DNA from: Candidatus Aquitaenariimonas noxiae
GTDB lineage: Bacteria > Omnitrophota > Gorgyraeia > Aquitaenariimonadales > Aquitaenariimonadaceae
Direction: 5' to 3'
DNA length: 36,694 nucleotides
Assembly (NCBI GenBank): GCA_002780005.1
Contig: PEWV01000037.1
Coordinates: 1-36,694 of the forward strand
Shown here one piece after another: positions 32,017-36,694 of this stretch. Numbering within the stretch: position 1 is the first letter of the stretch; each line of letters begins with the position of its first letter. The translations under genes were made by a program, and so were the position numbers. Under the pieces are notes generated by a model. It was not told where the DNA came from. It did not search any database and saw nothing but the letters and a program-made list of their open reading frames with translations.

Positions 32017-32513
32017 AAAAGAGCAAAATAATATTATTTATCTTAGCATTCATCATATGGATTTTTTTAAATTGGAAACCGGATTGGCAGCATCTTCTTG
32101 TGGGTTTCTTCATAGCGGTTTTTGTTTCTTACATAACAGGCGACTTGTTTATATATAGGGCTTATATTTTAAAAAATCCTCTTCGTTACTGGTATTTCGC
32201 ATTTTATTATATTCCGATATTTTTATGGGAGTGCGTAAAGGCAAATTTTGACGTTGCCTATCGGGTGATACATCCGGCGCTGCCGATTAATCCCGGCATT
32301 GTCAAAGTGAAGACGAGCCTGAAAACAGACACGGGCCTTACATTTTTGGCCAATTCTATAACACTTATGCCAGGGACATTGGTCGTTGATGTCAATAGGG
32401 AAGAAGGTGTTTTATACGTGCATTGGATCGACGTAAAGTCGAAAGATGTCGAAGCGGCCACAAAAATTATTGTTGAGCGTTTTGAAAAAATACTTAAGAA
32501 AATATTTGAATAG
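32013..32513 (+). CDS. mrpE: Mrp antiporter subunit E (MnhE/MbhA-like)
   Basis: This 166-residue protein has N-terminal helices (about 7-50) and a soluble domain containing KTSLKTDTGLTFLANSITLMPGTLVVDV and YVHWIDV, the MnhE signature. It is needed for assembly of Mrp complexes, and its equivalent in Mbh is MbhA. The start overlaps the mrpD stop (ATGA). Confidence 0.93.
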   Translation: MKKSKIILFILAFIIWIFLNWKPDWQHLLVGFFIAVFVSYITGDLFIYRAYILKNPLRYWYFAFYYIPIFLWECVKANFDVAYRVIHPALPINPGIVKVKTSLKTDTGLTFLANSITLMPGTLVVDVNREEGVLYVHWIDVKSKDVEAATKIIVERFEKILKKIFE

Positions 32514-32527
32514 GATATAATTCACAT

Positions 32528-32905
32528 ATGAAATTGGGAAAAATTCTTAGATGGATTTTAGGGGTATTCGTTTTCGGAGGGGTGCTTGCCGTTATTATTT
32601 TAAAACCCCTGCCTTTTCTTTTCTATCACAACCTTCCGCGCCTAGGTTTTCTTGGGAGGGCTATTTATATTTTTATTTTAGCGTCTTTTATGTGTATATA
32701 TCGCATAGGAAAAGGCCCGACTGGCGCTGACCGTATCGTGGCTTTAGATATTTTAGGCATCATGATCGTTGGGTTATGCGCAATACTCACGATTTCCACG
32801 GGTAGGTCGTGGTATATAGATATAGGGATAGCATGGGTGCTTCAGAGTTTCATAAGCACGCTGGCGCTCGCCAAATATTTAGAGGGTAAGGGCTTCGATG
32901 AATGA
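32528..32905 (+). CDS. mrpF: Mrp antiporter subunit F (MnhF/MbhB-like)
   Basis: At 125 residues it is longer than typical MrpF (about 90) because of an extra N-terminal helix (about 8-28). The family core starts near residue 40 and includes RIGKGPTGADRIVALDILGIM, with the conserved aspartate. It is part of the sodium path in Mrp and overlaps mrpG by 8 bases. Confidence 0.9.
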   Translation: MKLGKILRWILGVFVFGGVLAVIILKPLPFLFYHNLPRLGFLGRAIYIFILASFMCIYRIGKGPTGADRIVALDILGIMIVGLCAILTISTGRSWYIDIGIAWVLQSFISTLALAKYLEGKGFDE

Positions 32906-33224
32906 TCTTATAGGATTTATATTAATAAGTATCGGCTTAGTCTTTGATCTGCTAGGCTGCGTGGGCCTTGTGCGCCTTCCTGACGCGTACAATCGCCTGC
33001 AAGCGGCCACTAAGTGCGTTACCATGGGTACCTGCAGTATCCTATTCGGAACATTACTAGTTATCGGCTTTACAGCCGCAGGCATGAAAGTTATATTATG
33101 CATGATATTTCTTATACTGACATCTCCGGTGGCATCGCACGCTATAGCCAGAGGCTCCCATAAGTCAGGGGTAAAGCTTTGGGAGGGCAGCGTTTGCGAT
33201 GCATACGCCGAAGATAATAAGTAA
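32898..33224 (+). CDS. mrpG: Mrp antiporter subunit G (MnhG/MbhC-like)
   Basis: This 108-residue three-helix protein contains VGLVRLPDAYNRLQAATKCVTMG and the C-terminal LTSPVASHAIARGSHKSG, the MnhG signature. It completes the Mrp set A(C-term)-B-C-D-E-F-G, leaving MrpA's N-terminal NuoL-like part as the only missing piece; the subunit at 27501 may take that place. Confidence 0.93.
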   Translation: MNDLIGFILISIGLVFDLLGCVGLVRLPDAYNRLQAATKCVTMGTCSILFGTLLVIGFTAAGMKVILCMIFLILTSPVASHAIARGSHKSGVKLWEGSVCDAYAEDNK

Positions 33225-33233
33225 GGGGAATCT

Positions 33234-33848
33234 GTGGAATTAAAAGAATTAAAAAGTAATATCATCGATATGGCTAGAGAGGTTGAGGAGATCATAGATT
33301 TGATCTCAAAAGGTTTCATTGAAAATAAATCCGAGTACCTTGATGAGGCGCTAGATAAAGAAAAAGAGGTCAATATCCTTGAAAAGAGCCTTACCAAAGG
33401 CATTCTTAATATTTCTCGCCAGACTTTTGATAAAGATTTTAAGGAAGAGCTTGTAGTATTGTCGCAGGTAATAGAGAGTTTAGAGAGAATGGGGGATGAG
33501 TGCGCGGGTTTGATCGAGCGGATAGAAATAAAAATACAGGAAAAGTTGCTATTTCCTGATATAGGCGTTGAAGAATTCAATGAGGTTTATAATATGATGA
33601 AAGTTTCGGTAGCGGGTATGATCAAGATTTTAAGGCACCCTAAGGGTGAAGTTGAAGCGAAAGAAGTTATCTCCAATGGCTTTAAAATCAAAGACCTTAT
33701 AGAAAGATATAGAAAGGCCCACGCTGAAAGGCTTGTTAAAGGGATGTGCGACCCAAGGGCATCAAATATGTATTTTGATATGCTTGACTTTACAGGAAAT
33801 ATAGCGCGCCATTCGTCTAATATAGTAAAAACATTAATCGCAAAATGA
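33234..33848 (+). CDS. PhoU-like helical protein
   Basis: This 204-residue all-helical soluble protein has a PhoU-like pattern: long amphipathic helices with the acidic clusters ESLERMGDECAGLIERIE and FDMLDFTGNIARHSSNIVKTLI, which in PhoU bind metal clusters. The start is GTG with AGGGG 5 bases upstream. PhoU domains regulate phosphate transporters or sit on Na/Pi symporters. Its place inside a hydrogenase operon, between mrpG and the NuoI-like subunit (which it overlaps by 4 bases), suggests an accessory or regulatory subunit of the complex. This is inference. Confidence 0.6.
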   Translation: MELKELKSNIIDMAREVEEIIDLISKGFIENKSEYLDEALDKEKEVNILEKSLTKGILNISRQTFDKDFKEELVVLSQVIESLERMGDECAGLIERIEIKIQEKLLFPDIGVEEFNEVYNMMKVSVAGMIKILRHPKGEVEAKEVISNGFKIKDLIERYRKAHAERLVKGMCDPRASNMYFDMLDFTGNIARHSSNIVKTLIAK

Positions 33849-34450
33849 GATATCCAAAACTGCGGGAACTGGGAGAAGCTTTAAGGTCTTTATTCTTTAG
33901 GCCTTATACATCATCTTTTCCAAAAGTTCCACATAAACCTGCTGAAAGATTCAGGGGTAAGCCGGAATATTTTGAAAAATATTGCGTCGGCTGCCTGGCT
34001 TGCGAAGAGGTGTGTCCCGCGAATACAATAGAGCACGAAGATATAACAGAAGGGAACAAGCCGATAAGGCGGATAACGCTGCATCTTGATGTTTGTCAAT
34101 TCTGCGGAAACTGCCAAGCTAATTGTATAACGGAAAAAGGTATACAGTTGACGCAAAAATTCGAATTATCTACATTTGACAGAAAAGACGCCACCAGCGT
34201 CGTTGAGAAGGAACTTGTACTGTGCCAGGATTGCGGAGAAATTATTGCATGCAAGGACCATCTTGTTTGGATAGCAGAAAAAATAGGCCCGCTTGCCTTC
34301 TCTAACCCGACGCTATTTTTGTCTAAACTAAAGGTTTTAGGCATTGTAGACAAGGATCTGGGAAGGACAGTAATCGAAGGCCTTACGCGCGGTGACCGCA
34401 TGAAAATCATATGCGCCAAATGCCGCAGGAAAACGACGTTTGAAGACTAG
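33845..34450 (+). CDS. mbhN: Hydrogenase ferredoxin subunit (NuoI/EchF/MbhN-like)
   Basis: This 201-residue two-cluster ferredoxin has C47/50/53/57 in CVGCLACEEVCP and C84/87/90/94 in CQFCGNCQANC, the NuoI pattern that passes electrons to the proximal cluster of the small subunit. The C-terminal extension carries further CxxC pairs (CQDCGE and CAKCRR), a possible zinc or extra cluster site also seen in other hydrogenase ferredoxins. In Mbh this subunit accepts electrons from soluble ferredoxin. Confidence 0.85.
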   Translation: MRYPKLRELGEALRSLFFRPYTSSFPKVPHKPAERFRGKPEYFEKYCVGCLACEEVCPANTIEHEDITEGNKPIRRITLHLDVCQFCGNCQANCITEKGIQLTQKFELSTFDRKDATSVVEKELVLCQDCGEIIACKDHLVWIAEKIGPLAFSNPTLFLSKLKVLGIVDKDLGRTVIEGLTRGDRMKIICAKCRRKTTFED

Positions 34451-34482
34451 TAGTTAGTAGCTAGGGGCTAGTAGTTAGGGGG
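34448..34482 (+). repeat. TAGTAGTTAGGG-type intergenic spacer, copy 3
   Basis: Starting in the stop codon of the NuoI-like gene, the 35-base gap is built of TAGTTAGTAGCTAGGGGCTA-like words. It resembles 24171-24206 most closely. GGGGG at the end may serve as a weak ribosome binding site for the protease gene. Confidence 0.6.
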
Positions 34483-34485
34483 CGT

Positions 34486-34974
34486 ATGGAAGAAACCTTA
34501 AGCGATGTTAAATCAGAATTGATTAAATGCGTAAACGGAAAGAAGGTTGCCATTGTCGGTATTGGAAACCTTGAGAAGGGCGATGATGGGTTTGGAGTTC
34601 TTTTAACCGAACGGTTAAAAACCAGACTTAAAAATACGGCGCTTTTTGAATGCGGAACAGCCCCGGAAAATTATTTAGGCCCGATTATCAGATCGAACCC
34701 TCAAGTTTTATTGGTACTAGATGCGGCAAATTTAAGAGCCGAACCGGGCCATGTTCATATCCTGGAAGCGAAGGAGATCGCCGACTTGGGACTCTCGACG
34801 CACGATTCGTCGTTAAATCTTTTTATAAAATTTCTAAGGCACGAACTTAAGGAAGTGGATATTTTTTTGGTGTGTATGCAACCCAAAAATACGGATTTTG
34901 GAAAATGCATAAGCAAAGAATTAGAAAAACATCTGTCAGAACTTGAAAAAATACTTGTAGAGATGTTATCATGA
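34486..34974 (+). CDS. Hydrogenase maturation endopeptidase (HycI/HybD family)
   Basis: This 162-residue nickel-sensing protease removes the C-terminal tail of the NiFe large subunit after nickel insertion. The N-terminal motif is GIGNLEKGDDGFG (residues 25-37), VLLVLDAANLRAEPG carries the central Asp ligand, and LSTHDSSL the His ligand, as in HybD and HycI. It is the last gene of the hydrogenase operon, and its natural substrate is the 36-residue tail predicted on the large subunit. Confidence 0.9.
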   Translation: MEETLSDVKSELIKCVNGKKVAIVGIGNLEKGDDGFGVLLTERLKTRLKNTALFECGTAPENYLGPIIRSNPQVLLVLDAANLRAEPGHVHILEAKEIADLGLSTHDSSLNLFIKFLRHELKEVDIFLVCMQPKNTDFGKCISKELEKHLSELEKILVEMLS

Positions 34975-34975
34975 A

Positions 34976-35038
34976 CCCCGTTAGACCTTATGATGGGTGT
35001 AGTGGGGGATTTATTATTATAAAGGAGGTCTAACGGGG
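34976..35038 (+). promoter_or_regulatory. Inverted repeat covering the start of the flavoprotein gene
   Basis: CCCCGTTAGACCT at 34976-34988 is perfectly complementary over 13 bases to AGGTCTAACGGGG at 35026-35038, with a 37-base loop. The right arm includes the last three bases of the AAGGAGG binding site (35022-35028) and the first base of the GTG start. The left arm starts 2 bases after the protease stop. The same element precedes the genes at 26311 and 17162. Confidence 0.65.
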
Positions 35039-35616
35039 TGAAAAAGGTCCTAGCTATATTAGGCAGCCCTAGAAGGTGGGGAAATGCAGAACTTCTTTTG
35101 GAAGAATTCCTAAAAGAATTCAAAAAGAAGAGGTTTACCGTAAAAAAAATAATTGTAAGCGAACTCAATATAAAGCCATGCACTAATTGCGGCCGTTGTG
35201 CTAAAACAGGCCGGTGCGTCATTAGGGATGATATGGATAAGGTGTATGAAGAGCTTAAAGATGCAAATTGTCTTGTTATAGCAAGTCCGATATATTTTAC
35301 AAGCCTTCCCGGACAATTGAAGATATTGATCGATAGATGCCAGGTATTCTGGGCCAGATTTTTTGTACTTAAGAAACCCGTAAAATTTAAGGACAAAAGA
35401 TACGGGGTGTTTTTGTCGGTATGCGGATACCGCTTGCCGAGAATGTTCAATTGTGCTATAGTTATGGTCAAAATATTATTCAAGGTTCTTAATTTTGAAT
35501 TTTATGGAAAGGTGGTCGTTCCTAACATAGATAAAAAAGGAGATATATTGAAAGAAACAAAAATGCTTTCGAAAACTAGGAAACTAGCTAAAAAACTTAT
35601 AAAGGAGATTGAATAA
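35038..35616 (+). CDS. Iron-sulfur flavoprotein / NADPH-dependent FMN reductase family
   Basis: This 192-residue flavodoxin-fold protein has the FMN-binding start LGSPRRWGNAE and SPIYFTSLPGQLKILIDRC. The cysteines C48, C51, C54 and C60 in CTNCGRCAKTGRC match the compact 4Fe-4S motif of iron-sulfur flavoproteins. These proteins move electrons between ferredoxin and small acceptors such as O2, H2O2 or quinones in anaerobes. The GTG start has a strong AAGGAGG. It follows the hydrogenase operon and may be co-transcribed, but the hairpin suggests separate translational control. Confidence 0.82.
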   Translation: MKKVLAILGSPRRWGNAELLLEEFLKEFKKKRFTVKKIIVSELNIKPCTNCGRCAKTGRCVIRDDMDKVYEELKDANCLVIASPIYFTSLPGQLKILIDRCQVFWARFFVLKKPVKFKDKRYGVFLSVCGYRLPRMFNCAIVMVKILFKVLNFEFYGKVVVPNIDKKGDILKETKMLSKTRKLAKKLIKEIE

Positions 35617-35617
35617 A

Positions 35618-36217
35618 ATGTCAAATACGATTGCAGCGGCGCTGAATAAAGATGTCGTTAAAAGCAAGGCAATATGTAATGTAATAGGTGTCCTTAGCTT
35701 TATTATTTTAACAGCAATCGGCGCTTATGTGAGAATTCCGCTCCCTTTCACCCCGGTCCCCATCACGCTGCAGACATTTTTTGTTATTTTATCGGGAGCT
35801 ATTTTAGGTTCAAGGCTCGGCTTTTGTAGCCAGGCCGGATATCTGGCCTTAGGCGCATCTGGCCTTCCCATCTTTCAGAATTACGCCAGCGGCTTAGCGC
35901 CTTTAGCTGGTCCGACAGCAGGTTACTTGGTAGGATTTACCATAACCCCGCTAATTATAGGGAAGCTAATTTCTTTTAAAAAAGAATCTACGTTTAGTTG
36001 GGTTGTATTCGCAATGGCAGTAGGTTCAATTTTTATACTTCTTTCAGGGACAGCTTATCTGATGAATTTTATTCACTTGGGATTTAAGAAAGGTCTGATG
36101 CTGGGAACCCTCTGCTTTATACCCGGGGATTTCGTAAAAACAATATCCGCGGCCTTAATATACAAAACCCTTCATAAAAAAGCCATAAGAATTTTTAGAT
36201 TAAATTCCTCAAATTAA
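35618..36217 (+). CDS. bioY: BioY biotin transporter (ECF S component)
   Basis: This 199-residue membrane protein has about six helices and the BioY blocks IPLPFTPVPITLQTFFVILSGAILG, GYLALGASGLPIFQN, GPTAGYLVGF and LCFIPGDFVKTISAALI. It imports biotin, alone or with an ECF energising module encoded elsewhere. AAAGGAG at 35601-35607 selects the ATG at 35618; an upstream TTG at 35609 would be too close. No biotin ligase or biotin synthesis gene is in the window. Confidence 0.93.
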   Translation: MSNTIAAALNKDVVKSKAICNVIGVLSFIILTAIGAYVRIPLPFTPVPITLQTFFVILSGAILGSRLGFCSQAGYLALGASGLPIFQNYASGLAPLAGPTAGYLVGFTITPLIIGKLISFKKESTFSWVVFAMAVGSIFILLSGTAYLMNFIHLGFKKGLMLGTLCFIPGDFVKTISAALIYKTLHKKAIRIFRLNSSN

Positions 36218-36220
36218 ATT

Positions 36221-36580
36221 TTATTGCGCTGGTGTTACTGCTGGCGGCGTTGCCTCTGTTGCTGGCGGCGTTATTTCCGTACTACCCGTGAGATTTTCAG
36301 CTCCCTTGAGGAGCGTTTGCTTTTCGGTATTTAAAGTTTCTATTATATTGTTCGCCTCATCCAGGCTTTTTTGCAGAGTTTCTATCTTATTTGCCTGCTC
36401 AGCCAATTTCATATCGTCTGTCTTAACCGCTTTTAGTTTATGGTTTAAATATGAGATATCGGCTTGAAGCTGCTGCTGGGCCGACATGGCAGCCACGTTC
36501 TGCGAATACATTGCAACTATAGACAGCAATAAAACAATGTATGCAACAGTAGGTATCCAATTTTTACTTACATTTTCCAT
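36221..36580 (-). CDS. Small membrane-anchored coiled-coil protein, unknown function
   Basis: This 119-residue protein has one N-terminal helix (about 10-29), a charged heptad-like coiled coil (about 33-92) and a low-complexity Pro/Thr/Ala tail (PPATEATPPAVTPAQ). AAAGGGGG lies 5 bases before the ATG. The topology resembles small cell-envelope or division-associated proteins, but no family is recognised. It converges on bioY with only 3 bases between the stops. Confidence 0.6.
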   Translation of the reverse strand: MENVSKNWIPTVAYIVLLLSIVAMYSQNVAAMSAQQQLQADISYLNHKLKAVKTDDMKLAEQANKIETLQKSLDEANNIIETLNTEKQTLLKGAENLTGSTEITPPATEATPPAVTPAQ

Positions 36581-36606
36581 TTAATCCCCCTTTCGTTAGT
36601 TATACT

Positions 36607-36635
36607 AAAATACCAATTTTTTTCGTTTTTGTCAA
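36607..36635 (-). promoter_or_regulatory. Promoter of the minus-strand coiled-coil gene
   Basis: On the minus strand TTGACA (36635-36630) and TATTTT (36612-36607) are 17 bases apart, with an extended TGG before the -10. Transcription would start about 20 bases upstream of the ATG at 36580. The remaining bases to the window end show nothing else. Confidence 0.5.
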
Positions 36636-36694
36636 AGATAGTGTAAAATATTTTGGACGGTTTTAATCTTAAAAGTTCTTTGAAATGTAAATAA

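Noticed and set aside
32879-33580. 233-codon open frame on the minus strand
   Set aside because: Antisense to mrpG and the PhoU-like gene; Ser-rich shadow translation with no domain.
34755-35483. 242-codon open frame on the minus strand
   Set aside because: It spans opposite strands of two clear genes (maturation protease and flavoprotein) and the hairpin between them, and has no recognisable motif.

Overview
The window is a gene-dense stretch of bacterial chromosome with AGGAGG-type ribosome binding sites, sigma-70-like promoters with extended -10 boxes, and roughly 40-45% GC by eye. It encodes a strict-anaerobe style energy metabolism: a membrane-bound group 4 NiFe hydrogenase with an Mrp antiporter module, Hyp maturation proteins, and many ferredoxins. 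The mix of a bacterial GGDEF/PilZ module with archaeal-looking genes (pyruvoyl-dependent arginine decarboxylase, UPF0280, NIL-ferredoxin, a GEGNGG-type phosphohexomutase), plus the variety of degenerate intergenic repeats, suggests an uncultured candidate-phylum bacterium, possibly Omnitrophota. That placement is inference only.

Layout. 1-81 is the 3' tail of an unidentified gene. 199-9677 is a sugar-uptake and sugar-cleavage region: two tandem, closely similar sodium/solute symporters, a HAD phosphatase, a putative TIM-barrel glycosidase, a ROK regulator and a GH94 phosphorylase. 9842-14660 holds a phosphohexomutase (GlmM type), HtpX protease, a MetE-core-like methyltransferase, and a two-step arginine to putrescine route (agmatinase and pyruvoyl arginine decarboxylase). 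14709-18163 is a hydrogenase maturation run (a HypF reduced to its Kae1-like domain, HypC, HypD, HypE). It is followed by UPF0280 and a NIL-ferredoxin, two families linked to sulfide assimilation and homocysteine synthesis in methanogens. 19389-21610, on the minus strand, is a small c-di-GMP operon (membrane protein, PilZ, HAMP-GGDEF).

21745-34974 is the centrepiece: one long plus-strand operon from a strong promoter at 21681-21708. It opens with an AsrA/HydB-like iron-sulfur protein, an AsrB/HydG-like FAD/NAD(P) oxidoreductase and a HycB-like polyferredoxin. It continues with a complete membrane-bound NiFe hydrogenase (NuoH, NuoB, NuoC, NuoD-like subunits; a second antiporter-like subunit; MrpA-C, B, C, D, E, F, G; a PhoU-like protein; a NuoI-like ferredoxin) and ends with the hydrogenase maturation protease. 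The simplest reading is an NAD(P)H- and/or ferredoxin-linked hydrogenase that couples H2 turnover to sodium or proton movement. The sodium gradient could in turn drive the two symporters. An iron-sulfur flavoprotein, a BioY biotin transporter and a small membrane-anchored coiled-coil protein close the window.

The most unusual non-coding signal is an AGGTCTAACGG element directly before the start codons of hypE, the hydrogenase large subunit and the iron-sulfur flavoprotein. In two of the three cases an upstream inverted copy could fold over the ribosome binding site. Four other families of intergenic repeat occur in the window.
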